From contig NZ_BOOC01000029.1 in assembly GCF_016863035.1 (NCBI RefSeq), positions 62,001 to 126,000 on the forward strand: a DNA stretch of 64,000 bases, given 5' to 3'. How positions within the stretch are numbered: the first letter of the stretch is position 1; the number at the start of each line of letters is the position of its first letter. The notes under the pieces were generated by a model. It had not been told where the DNA came from and made no database searches. It was given only the letters and a program-made list of their open reading frames with translations. Position numbers and translations under genes: made by a program. The stretch comes from Microbispora corallina. Lineage in GTDB: Bacteria; Actinomycetota; Actinomycetes; Streptosporangiales; Streptosporangiaceae. Below, in pieces: positions 8,878-16,255 of this stretch.

Positions 8878-9579
8878 GTGCGGCCGCCTCGCCGGCTGCG
8901 GGGGCTGTCCCGCACGACCCTGCGACGGGGCTTCCAGGGGCTCGTCGCGCTGAGCGTCCTGCCGATCGCGTCCATGACCTGGGCCTGGCTGGCGAGCTCC
9001 GGCCATCGGGTGGTGGCCGAGCCCGACGGCCGCTGGACCGCCCAGGTCCCCGTGATGCCCGCGGCCCTGGTGCTCGGCGCCGGACTGACGGGCGACCGGC
9101 CGAGCGCGCTGCTGCGCGGCCGGCTCGACCTCGCGGTCGGGCTTTACCGGGCCGGCCGGGTCCGCGCGCTGCTGCTGTCGGGCGACAACAGCCGGTCGCA
9201 GTACGACGAGCCCACGGCCATGCGCGACTACCTCGTCGCACGCGGCGTCCCCGCCGGGAGGATCGCGCTCGACTACGCCGGATTCGACACCTGGGACTCC
9301 TGCGTCCGGGCGCGGCAGATCTTCGGCGCCTCCCGGCTGGTCGTCGTGACGCAGGCGTTCCACCTGCCCCGGGCGGTCGCGCTGTGCCGCGCGGCCGGCA
9401 TCGACGCGTACGGCGTGGGCGACGACTCCAGCCGCTACTGGCCGTTCGAGACCCTCGTCTTCGGGGCGCGGGAGCTGCCCGCGGCGGCCAAGGGTGTGCT
9501 CGACGCCCTGGTGCTGCGCTCCGGCCCGCGGTTCCTCGGCCCCCGCGAGACGACGCTCGACCGCGCCCTCGCCTCCTGA
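8878..9579 (+). CDS. SanA/YdcF-family DUF218 membrane-anchored protein
   Basis: This protein of about 233 residues has one N-terminal membrane segment (LVALSVLPIASMTWAWLAS) followed by a DUF218/SanA domain. Typical motifs are ALVLGAGLTGDRPSALLRGR, ALLLSGDNSR, the YDEPTAMRDYLVARGVP block and VVVTQAFHLPRA. SanA relatives affect envelope permeability and vancomycin sensitivity; the biochemical activity is uncertain. GTG 8878 begins five bases after the ctaA stop, so the two are probably cotranscribed, though no strong ribosome binding site is seen. A strong bidirectional hairpin lies downstream at 9797-9838. Confidence 0.88.
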   Translation: MRPPRRLRGLSRTTLRRGFQGLVALSVLPIASMTWAWLASSGHRVVAEPDGRWTAQVPVMPAALVLGAGLTGDRPSALLRGRLDLAVGLYRAGRVRALLLSGDNSRSQYDEPTAMRDYLVARGVPAGRIALDYAGFDTWDSCVRARQIFGASRLVVVTQAFHLPRAVALCRAAGIDAYGVGDDSSRYWPFETLVFGARELPAAAKGVLDALVLRSGPRFLGPRETTLDRALAS

Positions 9580-9694
9580 GTCAGCCGAAACTTTCATCGG
9601 GCCGCCGTCCCTGAGCTGCGTGGACGGCTCCCGTACGGCTCCGCGGCCTGGCCTGGCGCGCGACGCGGCGGTTAGGGTTCCGGCGACCAGCCGA

Positions 9695-9708
9695 TGGGAG
9701 CGCTCCCA
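9695..9708. promoter_or_regulatory. CebR/CelR-type cellulose-utilisation operator (orphan)
   Basis: TGGGAGCGCTCCCA is a perfect 14-bp palindrome identical to the operator bound by the LacI-family repressors CebR (Streptomyces) and CelR (Thermobifida) in front of cellulase and cellobiose genes. A TAGGGT hexamer lies at 9673-9678, like a rightward -10. Yet the site sits between the ends of two convergent genes, the SanA-like gene and the LPMO. No gene start follows it. Confidence 0.75.
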
Positions 9709-9796
9709 AGACTCGTGCGGGAGGTGAGGCCCTCTCCCAGTGGCCAATCGCACCGCGGGTACGCGGCGGAACCTCCTCCGCCCGCCCATCGCGCAG

Positions 9797-9838
9797 GACG
9801 CCCGGGGCCGGCCGCCGTCACGGCCGGCCCCGGGCGTC
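9797..9838. terminator. Bidirectional Rho-independent-like hairpin
   Basis: An 18-bp perfect stem (GACGCCCGGGGCCGGCCG at 9797-9814 and its complement at 9821-9838) encloses a 6-base loop. It lies ten bases past the LPMO stop and downstream of the SanA-like gene, so it can end transcription from both sides. Confidence 0.85.
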
Positions 9839-9848
9839 TCCTTTGGTG

Positions 9849-10919
9849 TCAGCCGCAGGAGATGTCGGTGAACGTCGGCGGCGTGGTCGCGGTCGTGCCG
9901 GCGAGGAACCCGGCCGTGGCCGAGGCGCCCGGCGCCAGCGTGGCGTTCCACGAGGGCGCGTGGATCATGGCGAACGGGCCGCTCTGCATGGAGGTGCCGT
10001 TCCACGCCTGGGTCAGGGTGGCGCCCGCCGGCAGCTGCCACTGGACGTACCAGTCGTTCATCGGCGCGGATCCGGTGTTCTTGATCGTCACCTCGCCCTG
10101 GAAGCCGCCCTGCCACGAGTTGGTCACGCGCACGGTCGCGCTGCACGACGTCGGCACGATGGTCGGGCTCGCCGACGGGGAGGCGCTCGGCGAGACGGGC
10201 GGGGTGGGCGTGCGGCTGGGCGACGGGCTCGGCGAGGGGCTGGGAGAGGGGCTCTGCGTGCCGCCGTCGACGAAGTTCACGTCGGAGCAGCCGTAGAACG
10301 TCTCCTGGCTGTCGGAGCGGTACCAGACCGCGTAGATGATGTGCCGTCCGTGCTTGTTCGGCAGCCGGCCGGAGAACCGGTAGGCGCCGTTGCTCACCGC
10401 GGGCTCGGGGTCGACGGTGAGGAACGGCTGCTCCTCCATGTCGGCCCAGGTGAGCGGCTTGGTCGGATCGTAGCCGTCCTTGGTGACGTAGAGCTTGAAG
10501 CCGCCGGGGTGCGGGACCCACGCGCCGTAGACGAAGTCGTAGGACGCGCCGGCCTTGAGCGTGGTGGTCGGCCAGTCGGTCCGCGGCGCGTCGTAGGCCG
10601 CGTACTTGGCGAAGCCGCCGCTGCACAGCTGGCCGTCGGGGATGAAGCCGCGGGTGCGGCCGCCGCCGTCCGAGCGCAGCACGCCGTACCAGTCGTACAG
10701 CGGCTGGGTGCCGCCCTGGGCGACGGCCTGCTTGCAGGCGGGGTTGTTGGGGATGATCTGGCCGCCGGTCAGGCCGTCGACGTAGCAGGCGTAGGTGCGG
10801 CTGGCGGGCGCCTGCAGGGCGCCGTGGGCGTCGGCCGCGCGCTGGAACAGGACGGCGGTGACGCCGGTGAGCACCACCGTGATCGCGGTGAGGACGGCGA
10901 TTTTGCGCCTGGATCTCAC
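9849..10919 (-). CDS. Secreted AA10 lytic polysaccharide monooxygenase with CBM2
   Basis: This 356-residue exported enzyme oxidatively cleaves crystalline polysaccharide, probably cellulose. A signal peptide with an n-region SRRK and a hydrophobic core ends at AADA, leaving His32 as mature His1 (HGALQAPASR). The second histidine of the copper brace is near mature residue 106 (GAWVPHPGGF). FYGCSDVNF closes the catalytic domain. A Ser-Pro repeat linker leads to a C-terminal CBM2 with bracketing cysteines and tryptophans (NSWQGGF, NDWYVQW, TQAWNG). The start is GTG 10919 with GAGGAG eight bases upstream. No CebR box is seen upstream, only other inverted repeats; one lies beyond the 3' end. Cellulose rather than chitin is inferred from the CBM2 and domain type. 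Confidence 0.92.
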   Translation of the reverse strand: MRSRRKIAVLTAITVVLTGVTAVLFQRAADAHGALQAPASRTYACYVDGLTGGQIIPNNPACKQAVAQGGTQPLYDWYGVLRSDGGGRTRGFIPDGQLCSGGFAKYAAYDAPRTDWPTTTLKAGASYDFVYGAWVPHPGGFKLYVTKDGYDPTKPLTWADMEEQPFLTVDPEPAVSNGAYRFSGRLPNKHGRHIIYAVWYRSDSQETFYGCSDVNFVDGGTQSPSPSPSPSPSPSRTPTPPVSPSASPSASPTIVPTSCSATVRVTNSWQGGFQGEVTIKNTGSAPMNDWYVQWQLPAGATLTQAWNGTSMQSGPFAMIHAPSWNATLAPGASATAGFLAGTTATTPPTFTDISCG

Positions 10920-10987
10920 AGGGGGTTCTCCTCGTGATGGGCATGACGGAGGGCGCGCCGAAATCGGCTGTGGTACGGGCGAAAACC

Positions 10988-11008
10988 GCGTGCGGCATCG
11001 CCGCACGC
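10988..11008. repeat. 9-bp inverted repeat upstream of LPMO
   Basis: GCGTGCGGC and its complement GCCGCACGC are separated by ATC. The repeat lies 69-89 bases upstream of the LPMO start and is followed by a second, shorter one, CCACCC-ATC-GGGTGG, near 11018-11033. It may be an operator or a leader hairpin; no known regulator is recognised. Confidence 0.5.
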
Positions 11009-11109
11009 CCTCCTGAGCCCACCCATCGGGTGGCCATCGCGCACCGTGATTGAAACACGGACGCGGCCTTCCGGGCAAAGGCCCGGCGTGGGCGGTGCGG
11101 TGCCCCGGA

Positions 11110-11125
11110 TGTGACCCAGGTCACA
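11110..11125. promoter_or_regulatory. CRP/FNR-family consensus site
   Basis: TGTGACCCAGGTCACA is a 7-bp-arm inverted repeat matching TGTGA-N6-TCACA, the consensus of CRP and of the actinobacterial GlxR/Crp proteins. It lies 82 bases before the DJ-1/PfpI start and about 190 bases before the divergent LPMO start, so it could serve either gene. Binding is inferred. Confidence 0.65.
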
Positions 11126-11206
11126 CGGGACATAGGCTGGTGGGCGGGCCTGGACCGCGCCGGCCGCGCCGGCCGCGGCGGATGCGGGCGAGGAGGCGGT
11201 TGTCCG

Positions 11207-11899
11207 ATGGCGAAGCTGCTTTTCGTGATGACCGGGGCGTCCTACTGGACGCTCAAGGACGGCACCAGACACGCGACGGGGTACTGGGCCGAGGAGTTCG
11301 CGGCCCCGTACAGGGCGCTCACCGAGGCCGGCCACGAGATCGTGGTCGCCACCCCCGGCGGGGTGGTCCCCACCGTGGACATGATGAGCCTGCGCCCCGG
11401 CATGGCCGGCGGCGCGCGGATCGCCCTCGATCTTGAGGCGGTGATCCGCTCCGCGGAGGTGATGCGGCGGCCGATCCGGCTGGCGAACGCCCGCCTGGAG
11501 GACTACGACGCCGTCTACTTCCCCGGCGGCCACGGCCCCATGGAAGACCTGTGCGCCGACGCGGACGCCGGCCGGTTGCTGACCGCTGCGCTCGCCTCAG
11601 GCAAGCCCCTCGCCGTCGTCTGCCACGCCCCGGCCGCGATGCTGGCGACCAGGATCAACGGCGTGTCGCCCTTCGCCGGCCGCCGGATCACCGCGTTCAC
11701 CAACGAAGAGGAGAACGCGGTCGGGCTCGGCCCGAAGGCCCGGTGGCTGCTGGAGGACGAACTCGTCGACCTCGGCGCCGACTTCACCAAGGGCGAGATG
11801 TGGAAGCCCTACACGGTGGTCGACCGCACCCTGTTCACCGGGCAGAACCCCGCCTCGGCGGCCGTCCTGGCCGAACGGCTCCTCGAGGTCCTTCAGTAG
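11207..11899 (+). CDS. DJ-1/PfpI family protein (Hsp31/glyoxalase III-like)
   Basis: This cytoplasmic protein of about 230 residues belongs to the DJ-1/PfpI superfamily. The nucleophile elbow AVVCHAPAAML holds the catalytic cysteine, and the acidic partner lies in the YFPGGHGPMEDL loop. The length and the C-terminal WKPYTVVDRTLFTGQNPASA are typical of class-I single-domain members, many of which act as glutathione-independent glyoxalases or deglycase-like stress proteins. The start is ATG 11207 with AGGAGG ten bases upstream; an upstream in-frame ATG at 11111 overlaps the CRP-type site and is rejected. The stop overlaps the convergent PrsW gene by seven bases. Exact activity is unproven. Confidence 0.9.
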   Translation: MAKLLFVMTGASYWTLKDGTRHATGYWAEEFAAPYRALTEAGHEIVVATPGGVVPTVDMMSLRPGMAGGARIALDLEAVIRSAEVMRRPIRLANARLEDYDAVYFPGGHGPMEDLCADADAGRLLTAALASGKPLAVVCHAPAAMLATRINGVSPFAGRRITAFTNEEENAVGLGPKARWLLEDELVDLGADFTKGEMWKPYTVVDRTLFTGQNPASAAVLAERLLEVLQ

Positions 11900-13263
11900 C
11901 GCCGGTGCGGCGGGTCGGCGGGCGGGCCGCCGTAGGGCCCCCCGGGCCCCGGGGGGACGCCGTAGGGCCCCTGCGGCGGGCTTCCCGGCGGGCCGCCGTA
12001 CGGGCCGGGGTCGGGGAACCCGGGGTGGCCGGGGCCGAACCCGGGCGGCGCCGCTCCTGGCGCTCCCTGCTGGAAGGGGGGCGGGGCGCCCGGCGCGTAG
12101 CCCGGCGGCGGCACTCCCCGGGCGGCCCGGGCCCGGTGGTGCTCGGGCAGCGGGAACGACAGCCGGGCGTAGGCCATCAGGTCGGCCAGCGAGCGCTGGG
12201 TGGTCCGGAACGCGGGCTCGTCGACCCCGCCCCTGGCCGCCCGGGCGTGCAGCAGCCCCAGCTCGGTGGCGGCGAGCTGGTAGTCGCTCATCGCCCGGGC
12301 GCCGGCCCGGCCGCCGTGCGCCTTGGCCCACGCGCGCGCCTGCCGCCGGCGGCGCAGCGACGACAGCATGAAGATGTCGGCCTGGTTGACCAGCCCGTTC
12401 CGCTCGTACGGAGGCAGGTAGAAGTGGATGAGCCCCACGATCCGCTTCCTGTCCCTGAAGATCACCAGGAGCTCCACCACGAGCAGGATCATCAGCAGCA
12501 GGTAGGCGAGGGCCAGCCCGCCGAGCCCGCCGAAGGAGGCGAAGCCGTTCCAGATGCCGTGCAGGGCCATCGCGCCGATCCAGCCGACGACGATGACGAA
12601 CACGCCGGTCGCGCCCCGGCGCTGGGCGGCGTACGCCACGGAGATGCCGATCAGCGAGGTGAACAGCGGGTGGGCGAACGGCGAGAGCACGGCCCGGAGC
12701 ACGAGCGTGGCGGCCAGGCCCTGGGCGCCGTTCTGCTCCAGCGCGGCCAGGTAGTAGCTGACGTTCTCCGACATGGCGAAGCCGAGGCCGACCATGCTGG
12801 CGTAGATGATGCCGTCGGTGGGGCCGTCGAGCTCCTGGCGGCGGAACCACAGCAGCCCGAGCAGGACGAGGCCCTTCAGCGTCTCCTCCACGGGCGGCGC
12901 GCCGAACGTGGCGACCAGGTTGCGGGCGTTGGCCGCGTCCCCGAGCGTGTGGGCGACGTAGACGAGGTTGAGCGAGTTGAGGATGCCGGCGAGCAGGACG
13001 GCGATGCCCGCCCCCCAGGCGAAGGCGAACACGAGGTTGCCGCGTGGCTCGGGCTCCATCCGGTCGAGCGCGAGGACGCCCGCGAGCAGCAGCGGGACCG
13101 GCGCGACCGCGAGCCCGAGCGCGATGAAGAACTGCACGGGATCGCCGTTGAGGATGTCGAAGGAGAACGACACCAGCGCGCAGATCCCGGCGACGACCAG
13201 ACCGGCTATCAGGCCGACCGATGGGCGCTCCTTCAGCACCCCCCGCGGATCGAGGCTCGCCAT
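11893..13263 (-). CDS. PrsW-family intramembrane metalloprotease with Pro/Gly-rich tail
   Basis: PrsW proteases cut within membranes, classically removing anti-sigma factors. The protein has about 456 residues. All three expected motifs are visible: EExxK in PPVEETLKGL, FxxxE in GFAMSENVSYY and a histidine motif in ALHGIWNGF. About eight to nine membrane helices cover roughly residues 15-280. A soluble region follows, and the last ~70 residues are a low-complexity tail of GGPPG, GPYG and PPGY units. The start is ATG 13263; the frame is open upstream without a better ribosome binding site. The substrate is unknown and no anti-sigma factor is adjacent. It overlaps the end of the DJ-1 gene by seven bases tail-to-tail. 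Confidence 0.88.
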   Translation of the reverse strand: MASLDPRGVLKERPSVGLIAGLVVAGICALVSFSFDILNGDPVQFFIALGLAVAPVPLLLAGVLALDRMEPEPRGNLVFAFAWGAGIAVLLAGILNSLNLVYVAHTLGDAANARNLVATFGAPPVEETLKGLVLLGLLWFRRQELDGPTDGIIYASMVGLGFAMSENVSYYLAALEQNGAQGLAATLVLRAVLSPFAHPLFTSLIGISVAYAAQRRGATGVFVIVVGWIGAMALHGIWNGFASFGGLGGLALAYLLLMILLVVELLVIFRDRKRIVGLIHFYLPPYERNGLVNQADIFMLSSLRRRRQARAWAKAHGGRAGARAMSDYQLAATELGLLHARAARGGVDEPAFRTTQRSLADLMAYARLSFPLPEHHRARAARGVPPPGYAPGAPPPFQQGAPGAAPPGFGPGHPGFPDPGPYGGPPGSPPQGPYGVPPGPGGPYGGPPADPPHRRY

Positions 13264-13440
13264 TCCGCGACTGTAACCGACCACGGCCCCCCGGTCCCCT
13301 CCGACCCCGAAGATCCCCGTCTCCTGTGACGCTGCCCTCCCGAACGGTACGTAACCGCACGGCTTCCGTGAAGGGCGGCGGTGGGACACGGTACCGTCGC
13401 GATCACGACGGCACACGGCACGGGACGAGTGGGCGGGTTC

Positions 13441-15009
13441 ATGGCTGAGACATCGGGCGGCGGGCTGGGCCGGCGCCGCTTCCTCCGGGTGGCGGGGGCG
13501 GCCGCCGCCGGATCCGTGGCCGGCTGGGGGGCGCCCGCCGGCGGCACACCCGTCACGGCCTCCCCTCCCCCGTCCGCCGCCGCCGCGACCGCGCCCTCAC
13601 CCGCCCCCTCCCCGGCGCCGTCGGCCGTCCCCGAGCGGCTGCTGCCCGGCGACCCCGACTGGCGGCTGCGCCGGTACGGCCCCCAGGAGGCGATCGAGGG
13701 CTATTGCGACCGGGTGAGCGTGCTCCCCGGAGAGACGGCCGGCCTGCACGTGTCGACGACAGCCGGCCGGTTCCGCGTCACGGCGTACCGCATGGGCTGG
13801 TACGGCGGGGCGCTGGCCCGCGCCGTCTGGCGTTCCCCCTGGACGCCGGGGCTCCGGCAGGGCCCGGCCGCGTTCGCCGCCGGCACCCGGACGGTCACGG
13901 CCGGCTGGCGGCGCACCCTCGACGTGCCCACCGAGGGCTGGCCCGAGGGGGCCTACCTGCTGCGTCTGGACGCGGAGGGCGGCCCGCAGCGCTACGTGCC
14001 GCTGGTCGTGCGCTCGGCCTCGGGCGCGGGCAGGACCGTGCTCGTGCACGCGGCGCCCACCTGGCAGGCCTACAACCGGTGGGGCGGATACAGCCTCTAC
14101 TACGGGGAGAACGGCCAGTACTACAGCCGTTCGCTGGTGGTCAGCTTCGACCGGCCGTACGACAAGACGGGCATCAAGAAGTTCCTCGTCCACGAGCGGC
14201 CGGTGGTGGAGCTCGCCGAGCGGCTGGGGACGCCCGTGGCGTACACGACGAGCGTGGACCTCGACGCGGGGGGCGACGGCGTCCTCGACGGCGCGTCGGC
14301 CGTCGTCTTCCTGGGCCACGACGAGTACTGGACGCCGGAGACCCGCCGCCGCGTGACCGCCGCCCGGGACGCGGGGACCAACCTCGCCTTCCTCGGCGCC
14401 AACACCTGCTACCGCAGGATCCGGCTGGAGAAGGACGCCCGGGACGTCGTCTGCTACAAGACCGACGCGTCCGGCGACCCGATGTACGGCAGGCATCCCT
14501 CGCTCGTGACCACGGACTACCGGGCCGCCCCCGCGGCGGACCCGGAGTCGTCCCTGGTGGGCGTCTACTACGACGGGTTCCCCGCCGACGCCCCCTACGT
14601 CGTCCACGCGCCCCGCCACTGGCTGTTCGCCGGGACCGGGGTGGCCAAGGGGGACGCCTTCCCCCACCTCGTCGGGGTGGAGTACGACCGGGTGACCCCC
14701 GACGTGCCGACCCCGCGGCCGCTGGAGATCCTCGCCCACTCGCCGCTCACCTGCGTGGGCCGGCCGAGCTTCTCCGACTCGGCGTACTACACCGCCCCCT
14801 CGGGGGCCGGCGTCTTCGCCACGGGGACCATGCGGTGGGCCGAGGCCCTGATGGCCGGCACCCGCGACAGCCCGCAGGCGCACGGCATCGACGGCAGGAC
14901 GCGGCATTTCGTGACGGCGGTCACCGAGAACCTGCTGCGCGGCTTCGCCGAGGGCCCGGCCGCCGGCCGGCTGCCCGAGCCCGTGGACAACGTCGGGAAG
15001 GTCTACTGA
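13441..15009 (+). CDS. Tat-exported protein with N,N-dimethylformamidase-beta-like domain
   Basis: This is a protein of about 522 residues. A twin-arginine signal (LGRRRFLRVAGAAAAGSV) is followed by a Pro/Ala/Ser-rich spacer to about residue 60. The rest resembles the large-subunit C-terminal domain of N,N-dimethylformamidase found in many secreted actinobacterial proteins. Visible landmarks are AYRMGWYGG, the TWQAYNRWGGYSLYYG block, VVFLGHDEYWTPETR and LAFLGANTCYRRIRLE. The true activity of these secreted relatives is not known, so I do not assign one. ATG 13441 is preferred because the Tat n-region follows it directly; GTG 13381 is a longer alternative. It ends at a strong hairpin shared with ctaB. 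Confidence 0.8.
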   Translation: MAETSGGGLGRRRFLRVAGAAAAGSVAGWGAPAGGTPVTASPPPSAAAATAPSPAPSPAPSAVPERLLPGDPDWRLRRYGPQEAIEGYCDRVSVLPGETAGLHVSTTAGRFRVTAYRMGWYGGALARAVWRSPWTPGLRQGPAAFAAGTRTVTAGWRRTLDVPTEGWPEGAYLLRLDAEGGPQRYVPLVVRSASGAGRTVLVHAAPTWQAYNRWGGYSLYYGENGQYYSRSLVVSFDRPYDKTGIKKFLVHERPVVELAERLGTPVAYTTSVDLDAGGDGVLDGASAVVFLGHDEYWTPETRRRVTAARDAGTNLAFLGANTCYRRIRLEKDARDVVCYKTDASGDPMYGRHPSLVTTDYRAAPAADPESSLVGVYYDGFPADAPYVVHAPRHWLFAGTGVAKGDAFPHLVGVEYDRVTPDVPTPRPLEILAHSPLTCVGRPSFSDSAYYTAPSGAGVFATGTMRWAEALMAGTRDSPQAHGIDGRTRHFVTAVTENLLRGFAEGPAAGRLPEPVDNVGKVY

Positions 15010-15014
15010 GCCCG

Positions 15015-15040
15015 CCCGCGGCGGCTCCGGCCGCCGCGGG
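15015..15040. terminator. Hairpin terminator between convergent genes
   Basis: An 11-bp stem CCCGCGGCGGC / GCCGCCGCGGG with a TCCG loop lies between the stop of the Tat-exported protein and the stop of ctaB. It can serve both strands. Confidence 0.8.
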
Positions 15041-15043
15041 GGC

Positions 15044-15997
15044 TCAGGCGAACAGCGAGTCGAGCGCGACGGCGAGGAAGAGCAGGGCCAGGTAGACGTT
15101 CGACCAGTGGAAGAAGCGCATGGGCCGCAGGTCCACGCCCGTCTTGCCGGCCTTGACCCGGCCGAGCAGGCCGTAGACCTCGGCCAGGCAGACCGCGCCG
15201 AGCACCAGGGCGACGGCCGGGTAGAGCAGCGAGGTCCCCGCGACGGGCCACAGCAGCAGCGAGCACAGCACGGTGGCCCAGGTGTAGGCGACGACCTGCT
15301 GGACGACCCGGCGCTCGGTGGCCACCACGGGCAGCATCGGCACCGCGGCGGCGGCGTAGTCCTCGCGGTAGCGCATGGCGAGCGTCCACGTGTGCGGGGG
15401 CGTCCAGAAGAACACGACGCCGAACAGCACGACCGGCGCCCACGACACGCTCCCGGTGATGCCCGCCCAGCCGATCAGCACCGGCATGCAGCCCGCGATG
15501 CCGCCCCAGACGATGTTCTGGGAGGTGCGCCGCTTGAGGACCAGCGAGTACACGAACACGTAGAAGAGGATCGCGCCGAGCGACAGCCCGGCCGCCAGCA
15601 CGTTGACCGTGAGCGCCAGGCCGAGCGTGGACAGCACCCCGAGGACCACGCCGAAGACCAGCGCGCCCGTGGGCGACACGTCGTGCTTGGCCAGCGGGCG
15701 CCGCCGGGTGCGCCGCATCGTCCGGTCGATGTCCCGGTCGATGTAGCAGTTCAGCACGTTCGCGCTGCCTGCGGACAACGTGCCGAAGAGCATCGTCGCC
15801 CCGGCGGTCCAGAGGTCGGGGAGCCCGTGCGCCGCGAGGAACATGACCGGAAGGGTCGTGATCAGCAGCAACTCGATGATCCGGGGCTTGGTGAGCGCCA
15901 CGTACGCCTTCACGAGCGCCCCGGCGGAGCGGGGGGCCGTGGCCGTCGCGGGGGTCCCGAGCGGGGCCATCGTCTGCTTGTTCGTCAGGACCGTCAA
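15044..15997 (-). CDS. ctaB: Protoheme IX farnesyltransferase (heme O synthase) CtaB
   Basis: CtaB attaches a farnesyl chain to heme B to make heme O, the substrate of CtaA. This UbiA-superfamily membrane protein of about 317 residues shows the prenyl-diphosphate binding motif [20 protein letters not shown] (N-x3-D-x3-D). The second polar loop [20 protein letters not shown] is also present, with about eight or nine helices. The start is taken as TTG 15997 with GGAAG upstream; ATG 15970 is an alternative nine codons in. It is divergent from tkt, the standard actinobacterial arrangement, with a 258-base shared promoter region. Confidence 0.95.
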   Translation of the reverse strand: MTVLTNKQTMAPLGTPATATAPRSAGALVKAYVALTKPRIIELLLITTLPVMFLAAHGLPDLWTAGATMLFGTLSAGSANVLNCYIDRDIDRTMRRTRRRPLAKHDVSPTGALVFGVVLGVLSTLGLALTVNVLAAGLSLGAILFYVFVYSLVLKRRTSQNIVWGGIAGCMPVLIGWAGITGSVSWAPVVLFGVVFFWTPPHTWTLAMRYREDYAAAAVPMLPVVATERRVVQQVVAYTWATVLCSLLLWPVAGTSLLYPAVALVLGAVCLAEVYGLLGRVKAGKTGVDLRPMRFFHWSNVYLALLFLAVALDSLFA

Positions 15998-16255
15998 GGC
16001 ACTTCCAACACGTGCGGGGTCAACGCGTAACCTCTGATAGGAGCGGATCTCCGGGCAGCTGCCGGCACTTGCGCAAACACTGTAGTCGGCGCGGCAGGTG
16101 GTCCAGGAATCGGGGCCGAATGGGCGGCGTTGAGGGGCCTGGGCAGGGTAGCCGTACCGCGGTGCCTACCGGACGGTATGAGAGCCGACCCGTTAGGGTC
16201 CCCTATGGGCGGGAACTGCCACAACCAGCGCTAAAACCAGAGGAGATCGAGCATT
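15998..16255. promoter_or_regulatory. Divergent ctaB / tkt promoter region
   Basis: These 258 bases contain the start signals for ctaB (left) and the tkt operon (right). A TAGGGT -10-like hexamer at about 16193-16198 faces tkt, roughly 60 bases upstream of its TTG. No convincing -35 or known operator is seen. Confidence 0.45.
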
